Positions 36,153 to 44,220 are shown, counted from the first letter of the stretch. The stretch is 64,000 nucleotides of DNA from Sporomusaceae bacterium (GCA_018434355.1 JAHDPL010000027.1:89922-153921); one strand, 5' to 3'. The notes: generated from the sequence alone by a model not told the origin. Made by a program: numbers and translations.

Positions 36153-36706
36153 AAGGCCCCCGTCCCCTCATCCGGCGGCGCGATTTCCTGCCAGTCGGCC
36201 CAGAGATTGCTAATCGGCCGGGGAATCCTGTCGCCGAGCGTCGCCAGTTCGGCTGTAACCGCCGCCATCTGTTCCCTGTCAGCCGCAGTAAACTCGCCGC
36301 CGATTTTATTGATCAGCTGCACTGCGCCGATGACGTGCCCCATTTTTCCGCCAATCGGCGCCGCCAGCAGCGAATGGGTCTGAAACCCGGTGTAATGGTC
36401 GCGGACCCGGCACAGGGAACGCACATCATAAGCGGCCCGGTTGCTGACCAGGATTTCCCGCTGCTCAATCGCCTTGCCGACCAGGCCTTCACCAGACTTG
36501 ACATCGATGTCCATATCCGACAAACCTTCGGCGATGGCGGAAACATATCGCCCATCCCGGTCCAGTAAAAAAATCGTCACCCGCTCACACTGAAAATCAC
36601 GCCGAAACAAGCGGACCAGCTGGCCCAGCAGCTCCGCCGCAGCCATGCCGCCCCGCGCCAGCAACTGACGATACTGATTCACCGATTGATGCATCGCGCT
36701 CTCCAT
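36149..36706 (-). CDS. GAF-domain protein of the RiPP operon
   Basis: 185 residues. A single GAF domain (about 25-165: FRRDFQCERVTIFLLDRDG, GEGLVGKAIEQREIL, HSLLAAPIGGKMGHVIGAVQLINK) and no output domain. AGGAG lies 8 nt before the ATG. A GAF protein is not a usual RiPP enzyme. It might sense a signal, or bind a cofactor or the peptide; its function is unknown. Confidence 0.8.
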   Translation of the reverse strand: MESAMHQSVNQYRQLLARGGMAAAELLGQLVRLFRRDFQCERVTIFLLDRDGRYVSAIAEGLSDMDIDVKSGEGLVGKAIEQREILVSNRAAYDVRSLCRVRDHYTGFQTHSLLAAPIGGKMGHVIGAVQLINKIGGEFTAADREQMAAVTAELATLGDRIPRPISNLWADWQEIAPPDEGTGAL

Positions 36707-36709
36707 CGG

Positions 36710-37483
36710 TCAGTCTCCTGCCTGTTTGCGGGCGATGAAAATCAGTTTGGCACTGTCCGGCGCAAAAGGGCAGTGCAGTGAATAATCGCCATGCTCGGCG
36801 ACGATCCGGAAGCCGGCCGCCTCGACCAGCCGGCGCGTCGGTTCCAGATACATGCGCAACATTGGCGAAACAAATTGCTCCCGCTTGATGATGCTGCCCT
36901 GTCTGACAGTATCATAAGAAAACACGATCTCTTTGCGCCGCTCGTCCAGGATCCGGTTGCGGCTGGAAACCCGCAGCGTCGACCCGTCCGGCAACGCCTC
37001 CTCGTGCAGCAGAAAATCCTGCTGCGGCGGATACAGCGCCAGGTTATTCTCTTCCGGCAGAACTTCAAGCAGCAACAGACCGCCGTCCCGCAGCGAACGA
37101 CAAACCGAATCCAGACAGCTTGCCTGCTCGGCAGCGTCTTGCAGCACGTTCTGAAACGAGTAAAACATGTTGATGGCAAAACAGACAGGCGGATCGACGT
37201 GAAAACGCCGCATATCCGCCTGAACGGTTTCCAGTGTCAGGCCGCGTTCCGCCGCCGCCTGCGCTGCGATAGCCAAAATCTCCGGGTCAATGTCCAGTCC
37301 GGTTACCGAATAGCCCATGCCGGCCAGTTCGACCGCATGTTTGCCGGTGCCGCAGGCAAGGTCCAATATCCGCCTGCAGTCCGGCGCAAACGCGGTGATC
37401 ACCTCGCGGATATACAGGGATTCTTTCGAATAATCCTTGAAGAAGTGGAAGCGTTCGTTGTAGCTTTCTGCGTAAGACGAAAT
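36710..37483 (-). CDS. SAM-dependent methyltransferase 1 of the RiPP cluster (probable ATT start)
   Basis: 257 residues, class I methyltransferase: RILDLACGTGKHAVELAGMG SAM loop, GLDIDPEIL, FAINMFYSFQNVL. The first conventional start in the frame is GTG at 37402, but the conserved N-terminal lead-in of this family (SYNERFHFFKDYSKES) lies upstream of it and is in frame back to a TGA at 37498. The only plausible start there is ATT at 37483, with AAGGGTGG 7 nt upstream. Either ATT is used, which is rare, or a shorter protein is made. It follows the short precursor gene by 20 nt. Confidence 0.8.
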   Translation of the reverse strand: MSSYAESYNERFHFFKDYSKESLYIREVITAFAPDCRRILDLACGTGKHAVELAGMGYSVTGLDIDPEILAIAAQAAAERGLTLETVQADMRRFHVDPPVCFAINMFYSFQNVLQDAAEQASCLDSVCRSLRDGGLLLLEVLPEENNLALYPPQQDFLLHEEALPDGSTLRVSSRNRILDERRKEIVFSYDTVRQGSIIKREQFVSPMLRMYLEPTRRLVEAAGFRIVAEHGDYSLHCPFAPDSAKLIFIARKQAGD

Positions 37484-37503
37484 TTTCTTCCCACCCTTTC
37501 AGG

Positions 37504-37662
37504 CTAGTTTCGCGGTTTCTTCTTCCGAGTCAGCCCACAGCCGTAGAAGGCGCAGGGTTGCTCGATATCGCGGACTTCCTTCGGCGTGACGACGGTTTTC
37601 ATCACCGGCTTCTGGTACTGCACCGTTTGTTCGGTCCGTTGGGGTTCCAGTTGTTTTTTCAT
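37504..37662 (-). CDS. RiPP precursor peptide A1 (52 residues)
   Basis: Too short for ordinary ORF calling. ATG at 37662 with AAAGGAGG upstream. It shares with the peptide at 39907 a block of about 27 residues: Tyr-x-KPVMKTVVTP, then one variable residue, Glu, Val/Ile, and RDIEQPCAFY. After this block the sequence is GCGLTRKKKPRN, with a second Cys and a basic end. The N-terminal 15 residues are unrelated between the two. The conserved block is the likely leader-recognition and/or modified region (one invariant Cys, one Tyr). It lies between the secreted-protein gene and methyltransferase 1. No known precursor family comes to mind. Confidence 0.85.
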   Translation of the reverse strand: MKKQLEPQRTEQTVQYQKPVMKTVVTPKEVRDIEQPCAFYGCGLTRKKKPRN

Positions 37663-37684
37663 ATCGATTCCTCCTTTACCTGTA

Positions 37685-38371
37685 TTACGGTTCCACGCGT
37701 AGCTGCGATGGCCAGATCAAGTCGATCACCGCTCTGCCGCTTTCGCTCTTCTGCACGATCCCGGTCACGGAAATCGTCTTGCCTAGCAACGACTTTTCCG
37801 GTTCGCCAAATAGCGGACGGCGATCCTGGTTGATCACAATCAGCGCCGGGTCAATCGGAAAAGGATTGTCCAGATTCAGAAACGTCGGCTTTTTCTCCAG
37901 ACCCTCGGCATAGCTGGCACCAGCCACCTTGCCGGTAATGGTGACAAAATGCCCGACATGCTGCGCCGCTTCGGCGGCAGACACCCGCAAATCGACCATT
38001 TTTAGCTGTGCTGCATCCATGACCAGAATATAAGGTTTGCCGGATCGCGGCGAGCTCTCGATCATGCCGGTGGCGCAAACCGGTTGCCCGACCTTCAGAC
38101 TTTCCATCGGCAGGCGATTGACGCCCTGCCCGCCGCTGACCAGCAAGAACGGACTCTCCGGCCAGGCAGCGTCGATATTGATGTAATACGGCGTCTTTTC
38201 GACATTTTTCGCCAGATAGCTGCCGGCGACCACGCCGCAGACCGTCTGCGTCTGGCCCACTTTGTCGCTGATTTCATGCGTCTGAAGCAGTTCCTGGGCA
38301 AACACGCCCTGGGTCAACAGGAAAAGCACGACCAAAACTCCGGCAAATCCCCTGGAAATTGTGTTCTTCAT
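37685..38371 (-). CDS. Secreted two-repeat protein (OB-like), RiPP operon
   Basis: 228 residues with a signal peptide (FAGVLVVLFLLTQGVFAQ). The mature part is two similar units of about 85 residues, each starting with a VG(Q/H)xVT(V/I) strand, then GxVAGxSYA, a (Y/F)(I/L)N(I/L)D strand and (V/T)TGI(V/I)(Q/E)S, like duplicated OB folds. The ATG at 38371 follows GGAGGCGGAG. It sits between the radical SAM gene and precursor A1. Exported proteins are not standard parts of such clusters; it might bind the released peptide or give immunity. Function unknown. Confidence 0.75.
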   Translation of the reverse strand: MKNTISRGFAGVLVVLFLLTQGVFAQELLQTHEISDKVGQTQTVCGVVAGSYLAKNVEKTPYYINIDAAWPESPFLLVSGGQGVNRLPMESLKVGQPVCATGMIESSPRSGKPYILVMDAAQLKMVDLRVSAAEAAQHVGHFVTITGKVAGASYAEGLEKKPTFLNLDNPFPIDPALIVINQDRRPLFGEPEKSLLGKTISVTGIVQKSESGRAVIDLIWPSQLRVEP

Positions 38372-38391
38372 CAGCTCCGCCTCCATCCTCG

Positions 38392-39813
38392 TTATCTGTC
38401 GAGAAGTCCGGTTTCACGAAACAGCACTAGTTGCTGCTTCACATCCGTCAATACAGCGGCCTGATCCTGATTTGTCTTTTCGGCAATCACAGCGGCGATT
38501 CCTGCTACCGAGTTGCTGCCGTCGCACAAATCGAAAATCCAGACGGCGACAGGGTTCAGCGCATACACGCCGCCGGTGCGGTTCTGCCTGATCTGCCGCC
38601 CGTCCTCGACCGCCTCTGCTTCCGGCGAACGGACCGGCGTGTCGCTGTCCAGCCAATAATCGGCGCCAAGCAATCGCTTTAGAATCTTTGGGTCTAGTCG
38701 TTCCAGCTCCGCCAGCAGCCGGCGCGCCAGAGCGATGTTGTGCCTGACGATTTCGCAGTTCTCAAGCGTCGGTTGGAAAAAGTCGCCGTTATGAAAATGA
38801 TTGTCGCAGACGCAATAGCCGCCGCAGACGAGACGCTCTTCGCAGCCGGCGCAGCCTTGTCGCTGCAGGACATTGTTGCGCCAGATTTCGCGGTAGCGTT
38901 CATTGTCTGTGCCGCTTGCCACATGCCCCATGCCAAAGCCTTCATGCCCTACCAGCTTATGACAGGGATACACCGTTCCGTCGGCCGCGATCGTCAGGTA
39001 ATCGATCCCCATGTTGCAGCCGCGCAGGCGCGGCGTCCCTTTGGCGATTTTTCGCATCAGGTTGAGCAGGTTGTCCAGCCGGTGGGAACCGCCGCTAATC
39101 AGGTGTTGCAGATATAGCTCGGCAATCTGCGAGAACTCCGCCTTGACCCGGTCCAGATAGTCCGCACCCACGTACCAGGGACTGTCGGCAGGAATCAGGC
39201 CCCGTTCAAACCGGCTTGCCGGAACGTCCCGCTCCAGCAGGTACCGAAAGGCAGCGACCAGATCCAGCGTTGACCGAAAATAGGTGACGTTCACTTTGTA
39301 TTCGATGCCGGGGTAGCGCGCAAGCAAAGCGTCGATGTTTCGCCAGGCCGTGGCATGGACGCTGGCATCGCCAGTCTTGAACACCCTTAGCCGGTCATTC
39401 ATCGCCTGGTCGCCATCCAGGCTGAACAGGAACCGCACGCCATGTTCGGCAAAGAAGTCGGCCATCCGGGGCTCGAGCAGCGTGGCATTGGTAATGACAT
39501 TGTAGGCAAACCAGTCGGGATAGTTTTCCTCCGCGTACTCGACGGCGTACTTCAGCAAGTCGAAGCATAATAGCGGTTCGCCGCCATAAAATGTGATGTT
39601 GGTCCCTTTCAGCCCCACCTGGCGGATATAGTCGATCGACTGCCGTACCAAAGTCGGGTCCATCGAAACCGGTCGCTGTTGATACCCCTGCCTGAGCGCC
39701 GGCATCGACATGATGCAGTAACGGCAGGCCAGATTGCAGTTGTGGGTCAGGTTCAGCAACACGGAAATAACGCCTGTGGGGCACTGGTCAAAGTCAACCG
39801 GCTGCAAATTCAC
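38392..39813 (-). CDS. Radical SAM/SPASM peptide-modifying enzyme with C-terminal PqqD domain
   Basis: 473 residues from a GTG at 39813. Radical SAM motif CNLACRYC (about residues 28-35), FYGGEPLL, a SPASM domain with GCNMG, YPCHKL and CAGCEERLVCGGYCVC cysteines for auxiliary clusters, and a C-terminal PqqD-like domain of about 80 residues (GGVYALNPVAVWIFDLCDG, TDVKQQLVLFRETGLL) for leader binding. It is the core maturase of the cluster; chemistry could be a thioether, C-C or other crosslink. The open frame goes back to a TTG at 39897, but that segment contains the terminator hairpin, so the start after the hairpin is preferred. Confidence 0.9.
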   Translation of the reverse strand: MNLQPVDFDQCPTGVISVLLNLTHNCNLACRYCIMSMPALRQGYQQRPVSMDPTLVRQSIDYIRQVGLKGTNITFYGGEPLLCFDLLKYAVEYAEENYPDWFAYNVITNATLLEPRMADFFAEHGVRFLFSLDGDQAMNDRLRVFKTGDASVHATAWRNIDALLARYPGIEYKVNVTYFRSTLDLVAAFRYLLERDVPASRFERGLIPADSPWYVGADYLDRVKAEFSQIAELYLQHLISGGSHRLDNLLNLMRKIAKGTPRLRGCNMGIDYLTIAADGTVYPCHKLVGHEGFGMGHVASGTDNERYREIWRNNVLQRQGCAGCEERLVCGGYCVCDNHFHNGDFFQPTLENCEIVRHNIALARRLLAELERLDPKILKRLLGADYWLDSDTPVRSPEAEAVEDGRQIRQNRTGGVYALNPVAVWIFDLCDGSNSVAGIAAVIAEKTNQDQAAVLTDVKQQLVLFRETGLLDR

Positions 39814-39846
39814 ACGCCCTTCCGCTCCCATTCCCTTCGGACAGAC

Positions 39847-39893
39847 AAAAGAAAACCTGTTGCGGCTTCGTATCGTACGCTTGCTGCAACAGG
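39847..39893 (-). terminator. Internal terminator between precursor A2 and the radical SAM gene
   Basis: CCTGTTGC and GCAACAGG form an 8-bp stem, with further pairing inside the 22-nt loop, followed by TTTTCTTTT. It would lower transcription of the downstream enzymes relative to precursor A2, as is common in RiPP operons. Confidence 0.75.
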
Positions 39894-39906
39894 TCAACTA
39901 TTAGCT

Positions 39907-40041
39907 TTATTTCTTTGACGGACGCTTTTCCCCAGGCAGATAAAATGCGCAGGGTTGCTCAATATCACGAATTTCCGTTGGGGTGACCACTGTTTTCATG
40001 ACCGGTTTTTCATAATGGATGTTTTCGTTATGCTTGCCCAC
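39907..40041 (-). CDS. RiPP precursor peptide A2 (44 residues)
   Basis: First gene of the cluster. The GTG at 40041 has AGGAGG 8 nt upstream; an upstream in-frame ATG extends the frame to 63 residues but has no ribosome site. The peptide starts MGKHNENIHYE, then has the block shared with A1 (KPVMKTVVTP ... RDIEQPCAFY) and ends LPGEKRPSKK. One Cys only. Placed between a consensus promoter and a terminator, it should be the most highly made transcript of the cluster. Confidence 0.85.
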   Translation of the reverse strand: MGKHNENIHYEKPVMKTVVTPTEIRDIEQPCAFYLPGEKRPSKK

Positions 40042-40098
40042 AGAAAGAACCTCCTCTCGATATGATTTCGAAAAGAACAGCATTCGTTTCTTAGACAA

Positions 40099-40127
40099 AT
40101 TATATCACAAAGAGTCAGAAAAATCAA
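40099..40127 (-). promoter_or_regulatory. Housekeeping promoter of the RiPP operon
   Basis: Minus strand: TTGATT (40127-40122), exactly 17 nt, then TATAAT (40104-40099). Transcription would start near 40092, leaving about a 50-nt leader before precursor A2. No obvious operator repeat is visible. Confidence 0.75.
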
Positions 40128-40237
40128 ATTGAACGCTTCAGCCGCAGCTAAGATAAGAGCCCCTTCGCATCGGCAGCACTTCCTTCGTGTCGATCAATCT
40201 TTGGCTGATTTATATCCGGCAGAATTTTCCGCCGTCA

Positions 40238-41119
40238 TCAATCACGTCGGAAATTACGATATTCCCCCGCCTTTTCCCCACTTAGGTTTTCATACAGGCA
40301 GGCGGAAACCGTTGCTATATAGTCGCTGGCATATTCCGTACTCAAATCCGTCTCGATAAAAATACTCATCAAAACCGGAGCCGTTTCGCCTTCGACAATT
40401 CCCACATCGGCCAGGACATTATCCAATTCGCCAATCTTATGAATAACTTTTCGTCCCTGCATATATCGGGCCATTTCTTCGCCAAAAATGGTATTGGCCA
40501 ACGCCTCCAGGATAAAGGCTGTTTTTTCGGCATTCAATAATTGTCCACGGTAAAGTTGTTCAAAAACAACCCCCATGTCCCGGGCCGTCGTGACGTTTGA
40601 ATAGCCGAACATTTCTTTGGCCTTGGGATCGCGAATCATGGTCTTCTGCATCCCAATATGTGAAAAGTGCTTGCGGATCTCCTCCGGCCCTATTTTCTCC
40701 TCAATCTCATCCAAAAATTCGGCAAAATAGTCGTTTTCGCTGATCATCATCATCAATTCGATTCCTGTATCATATTGCTTCCGTGTTTCCGTGTCAGCCG
40801 GATAATAAAAATGCTCATATACGACAATCGATACCGGAACTTTTATTGTTGACGCAGCAGCAAAAACCCTGTCAGGATTCAGAACCAGCATCCTACCGGT
40901 TGCAAGATTTTTTGCAAAGATCCCAACCGTTCCTTCATGCGGGCGTGCAACGGGGCAATGCGCAATCACGTCCTCTTCAGCACCTTCAAGATGGTAACCA
41001 GTTCCATACATCATCGCAGGACGCCTGGAAGAAACGTTATAATGATATTTTGCTGCGACAACAGCAGAAAATATTGCTATAGCAATCAGAACACAGAGCA
41101 GTTTTCCACCCGGTTTCAT
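40238..41119 (-). CDS. Class A beta-lactamase-like serine hydrolase
   Basis: 293 residues with an N-terminal membrane anchor or signal (LLCVLIAIAIFSAVVAAKY). Penicillin-binding motifs: SxxK in AASTIKVPV, SEN in MMISENDYF (SDN position), and HKIGE (KTG position). The KTG variant and the ISEND motif fit the beta-lactamase2 domain family rather than a true antibiotic-resistance enzyme. It follows mscS by 30 nt in the same direction. It faces the periplasm or cell surface; the substrate is unknown. Confidence 0.85.
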   Translation of the reverse strand: MKPGGKLLCVLIAIAIFSAVVAAKYHYNVSSRRPAMMYGTGYHLEGAEEDVIAHCPVARPHEGTVGIFAKNLATGRMLVLNPDRVFAAASTIKVPVSIVVYEHFYYPADTETRKQYDTGIELMMMISENDYFAEFLDEIEEKIGPEEIRKHFSHIGMQKTMIRDPKAKEMFGYSNVTTARDMGVVFEQLYRGQLLNAEKTAFILEALANTIFGEEMARYMQGRKVIHKIGELDNVLADVGIVEGETAPVLMSIFIETDLSTEYASDYIATVSACLYENLSGEKAGEYRNFRRD

Positions 41120-41149
41120 TTTGTAGTCTTCCTCCTCCTTGGCGCGGGC

Positions 41150-42094
41150 TCAGCTGCCAATGAGATTTTTTGCCTCCGCAGGAATATTGTCATCGTCCAG
41201 CTTCGCTTTGGGTTCATATCTGGCGACTGACCCAGGCGACTCCTCCAACCCGACTGAATGCGACGGCTGATTTTCAACTTCCGGCCCATACGCCAGCCAT
41301 TGCAACGGAATATTCGACTCCTGCAGGAAAACACGGATTTTATATCTTAATGCCGCTTCACTGGTCGATTGCGTCAAGGGGGTGCTTTGCACCAGAATGC
41401 GAATTGTCATGTATCCTTTCAAAAATTCCGTAATCCCGACAATTTCAGGTTCTCTTGACAATCCCGGGTATTCCTGCCGAAAATCACGACAAACTTGCTG
41501 CAGTAATCCCATCATCTGCTTAATATCCGCCTGGTAAGTCACAGGAACTGAAACCGTACTCATGATAATCCCCCGGTTAAAATTGCTGACCCTGCTGATG
41601 CTGCCGTTAGGCAAAACATGCAAGATACCGCTGCCATCCCTCAGTTTTGTGACGCGAAAACTGATTTCCTCGACTCTACCTTCCAAACTGCCACTGGTGA
41701 TATAGTCGCCCACTGCATATTGATCTTCCCAAATAATGAAAAATCCGGCGATAAAATCCTTGACAATACTCTGCGCGCCTATGCCAACGGCTAGTCCAAT
41801 CACGCCGGCACTGGTAATGACCGATGTGGTATCGACGTGCAATTCTTCCAAAATCATCACAATCGCAAAAAATAAAAAAGCATAGCGGATAATGCTCTCA
41901 ACCAACCCACTCAAAGTGTTTGCCCGCTTTTCACCCAAAACCGATTGTCCATTACCGCCTTTTTTGAAAAAACGTCCAATCATTAAACGAATCAGATGAA
42001 ATCCAGCACCAATCCCAATCAAAATCAGCGTTATTCTAACTACCTTCTGAATAAACGGCCGCCAAAATTCGATCAACAAATACTGTTCCATCAT
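41150..42094 (-). CDS. MscS-family mechanosensitive channel
   Basis: 314 residues. Three or so N-terminal membrane segments, then the MscS pore helix and beta domain: ITSAGVIGLAVGIGAQSIVKDFIAGFFIIWEDQYAVGDYI, GRVEEISFRVTKLRDGSGILHVLPNGSISRVSNF. It releases small solutes under osmotic downshock. The last 30 residues are a divergent acidic tail. Confidence 0.92.
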   Translation of the reverse strand: MMEQYLLIEFWRPFIQKVVRITLILIGIGAGFHLIRLMIGRFFKKGGNGQSVLGEKRANTLSGLVESIIRYAFLFFAIVMILEELHVDTTSVITSAGVIGLAVGIGAQSIVKDFIAGFFIIWEDQYAVGDYITSGSLEGRVEEISFRVTKLRDGSGILHVLPNGSISRVSNFNRGIIMSTVSVPVTYQADIKQMMGLLQQVCRDFRQEYPGLSREPEIVGITEFLKGYMTIRILVQSTPLTQSTSEAALRYKIRVFLQESNIPLQWLAYGPEVENQPSHSVGLEESPGSVARYEPKAKLDDDNIPAEAKNLIGS

Positions 42095-42185
42095 CCACCA
42101 TCACCCTTCGCCACTTTCAAATGAGTATAACACAAGTACGTTTGAGGAGGATAGGATTCCGTCCGAGGTTGAAAACTGCGCAAAC

Positions 42186-42213
42186 AAAAATCCGCCGGCA
42201 AAAGCCCTGCGGA
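42186..42213 (-). terminator. Terminator after the two small-protein genes
   Basis: Minus strand TCCGCAGGGC, loop TTTT, then GCCGGCGGA and TTTTTG: about 8 paired bases and a U-run, 44 nt after the 48-residue gene. Confidence 0.65.
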
Positions 42214-42256
42214 ATGGTTCGCATTCTTTGTTATTCCCGCTAACACAACCTGTCAG

Positions 42257-42403
42257 TTAGTTGGTAAGAACAAGCCCCTTGACAAGGATCAGCCACCCCA
42301 ACGCCAGATAGATCAGTCCCATGCCAAAGGACGAAAGAAACAGCGGTGCACGCAACCTACGAACGTTGTGCCCATGCCAAAGATTCATATCCAATCGCTT
42401 CAC
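42257..42403 (-). CDS. Small membrane protein, 48 residues
   Basis: GTG at 42403 with GAGGAAAG upstream. Begins MKRLDMNLWHGHNVRRLR, then a single long hydrophobic stretch (APLFLSSFGMGLIYLALGWLILVKGLVL) with a charged N-terminus: one or two membrane helices. It is 20 nt downstream of the secreted 78-residue protein and is followed by a terminator, so the two form a small operon. No known family recognised. Confidence 0.65.
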   Translation of the reverse strand: MKRLDMNLWHGHNVRRLRAPLFLSSFGMGLIYLALGWLILVKGLVLTN

Positions 42404-42423
42404 TGCCCACTTTCCTCAAATCG

Positions 42424-42660
42424 TCAATGATTCCAAATGGAAATCGCCGAAGTATGTCCGGCCGCAGCCGAATCAAGGATTTTGTCAAGCCATTGCAGGA
42501 ATATCGCCATGATATCTTCCTCTTCAAACGCACCTGCCTCTTCACACGGCTCTGCCGCTTCCAATGCGGCATCGCAAGGCGCGGCGAAAACAGAATCCAC
42601 TCCCGCTGTGGCAACGAGAGTGACGCAGAGCACCAGACCCAGAACGAATTGTTTTGTCAT
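42424..42660 (-). CDS. Small secreted protein, 78 residues
   Basis: Signal peptide FVLGLVLCVTLVATAGVDSVFA followed by a short acidic mature part with two cysteines (APCDAALEAAEPCEEAGAFEEED). The C-terminus has an amphipathic helix (IMAIFLQWLDKILDS). Start at the ATG 42660; AAAGGA is 12 nt upstream. Not recognised; probably periplasmic. Confidence 0.6.
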   Translation of the reverse strand: MTKQFVLGLVLCVTLVATAGVDSVFAAPCDAALEAAEPCEEAGAFEEEDIMAIFLQWLDKILDSAAAGHTSAISIWNH

Positions 42661-42787
42661 CTCAATCACCATCCTTTGATTTCATCATACTATGTAAAAT
42701 GAAAAAAAGTGTGGCGAATTTGTGACAAAACCGTGAAATACTGAATTTCTTTACTTTCGTAATCCCACTGGGGTTCCGTTCGCTATG

Positions 42788-44014
42788 CTACAGCAACAAC
42801 TCTTTTAGCAACATGACATTAAGCAGTGTAACAACCAGTCCTATCAGCCACAGTAAAACCGCCGTCTTGCGTTGGTTTGCGTATCGCCCCATCACCGTAG
42901 TCGAAGAAGTCAAGCGGATCTGCAGCAATATGGTCCAAGGCAATTGAATGCTGAGCAACATCTGCGAAAGAATCAGTCCTTGGAACGGGTTGCTAACAAA
43001 GAAAATAATCACGGTAGCCAAGACCAGCGTCAACAAGACCCCTTGCTTCGTACGCAAGCGGCTGACATCATATTCTTCACCAAATAAACCGGCAAAGATA
43101 CTGCCGCCCGCCATCCCTGCCGTCACGCTCGAGGACAGGCCGGAAAAAAGCAACGCCAGTGCAAATACCGTCGCAGCCGCTTTTCCCAGCAACGGGTCCA
43201 GCATCTGAGCAGCCTGCTCCAGCTCGCCTACCGACAGTCCCGCTTGAAAAAAAGTTGCCGCCGCGATCAAAATCATCGCACTATTGATCGCCCAGCCGAT
43301 GATCATCGAAAATAGCGTATCCAAAAATTCAAACCGCAGCTGGTGTCGGATGACGGTATCATCTTCCCGGTTCCACTGCCGGCTCTGAATCACTTCAGAA
43401 TGCAGAAACAAGTTGTGAGGCATGACCACAGCGCCTAAAACGCTCATCACGATTGGCAACGAACCGTCAGGCAACGCCGGAGTCACCCAACCTCGCGCCG
43501 CTTCAGGCCAATCGATTTGGACCAGGCTAAGTTCAAACAAAAACGAAAGGCCGATCAGCGATACGAACCCGATGATCCACTTTTCCAGTTTGCTGTAAGA
43601 ATTGCTGTAAAGCAGCCAGCTGACAAACAGTAGCGTAAACACCACACCGATTTTAATCGGTAGACCAAGCAGCATCTTCAGAGCGATCGCTGCGCCGAGC
43701 AGTTCGGCCAGTGCGGTTGCAACCGCCGCCGCCACCGCAGACAAGAGGATCGGACGAGAAAAAGCCGGCGACAGATGCTTTTCGGCAGCCTCCGACATGC
43801 AGAGCCCGGTAACGATCCCCAGATGGGCGGCATTGTGTTGCAAGACAATCAGCATTAGTGTGGACAAACTGACCATCCAGAGCAGCTTGTAACCATACTC
43901 TGCGCCAGCGGCGACATTGGACGCCCAGTTTCCCGGATCAATAAATCCGACGGTGACTAGGATTCCCGGCCCGATATATCTCAACACGTCACGTGCGGAA
44001 AACTTTTTTTTCAT
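42788..44014 (-). CDS. mntH: Nramp-family divalent metal (Mn/Fe) transporter
   Basis: 408 residues, 11 predicted membrane segments. Metal-site residues are present: DPGN in segment 1 (FIDPGNWASN) and MPHNLFLHS in segment 6, the Met marking a transition-metal rather than Mg-selective Nramp. GGAGGAACC lies before the ATG. Divergent from mgtA over a 206-bp intergenic region. Confidence 0.92.
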   Translation of the reverse strand: MKKKFSARDVLRYIGPGILVTVGFIDPGNWASNVAAGAEYGYKLLWMVSLSTLMLIVLQHNAAHLGIVTGLCMSEAAEKHLSPAFSRPILLSAVAAAVATALAELLGAAIALKMLLGLPIKIGVVFTLLFVSWLLYSNSYSKLEKWIIGFVSLIGLSFLFELSLVQIDWPEAARGWVTPALPDGSLPIVMSVLGAVVMPHNLFLHSEVIQSRQWNREDDTVIRHQLRFEFLDTLFSMIIGWAINSAMILIAAATFFQAGLSVGELEQAAQMLDPLLGKAAATVFALALLFSGLSSSVTAGMAGGSIFAGLFGEEYDVSRLRTKQGVLLTLVLATVIIFFVSNPFQGLILSQMLLSIQLPWTILLQIRLTSSTTVMGRYANQRKTAVLLWLIGLVVTLLNVMLLKELLL

Positions 44015-44141
44015 GGTTCCTCCAACGCCCTATTCAGTTGATATATATTCTCCATTGTCGACGTTGTTCCTGTCTGCCGATCAACCTTCCAATGCTCTCC
44101 GTCCACAAGGACTGCTGCTAGGGGTACTAACGCTACTCAAA

Positions 44142-44171
44142 TTGGCAAATTCTCTGTGCCGGGTGTATGAT
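44142..44171 (+). promoter_or_regulatory. Probable mgtA promoter with overlapping imperfect palindrome
   Basis: TTGGCA, 18 nt, TATGAT, about 50 nt before the mgtA ATG. The -35 box lies inside the near-palindrome AAATTGGCAAATT, which resembles a metal-regulator (MntR-like) half-site arrangement; the regulator assignment is only a suggestion. No M-box is found here. Confidence 0.5.
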
Positions 44172-44220
44172 GAACTAAAAGCAATTTCAGCAGCCGTATT
44201 GCGCGAAAAGAGGCCAAACC

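Noticed and set aside
42720..42787. Short stem AACCCC/GGGATT after mntH as a terminator
   Set aside because: Only six pairs and no U-run; too weak to report as a feature.
44015..44220. A possible Mg2+ or Mn2+ riboswitch between mntH and mgtA
   Set aside because: I found no M-box or yybP-ykoY conserved elements in this region on either strand; only a promoter and an imperfect palindrome.
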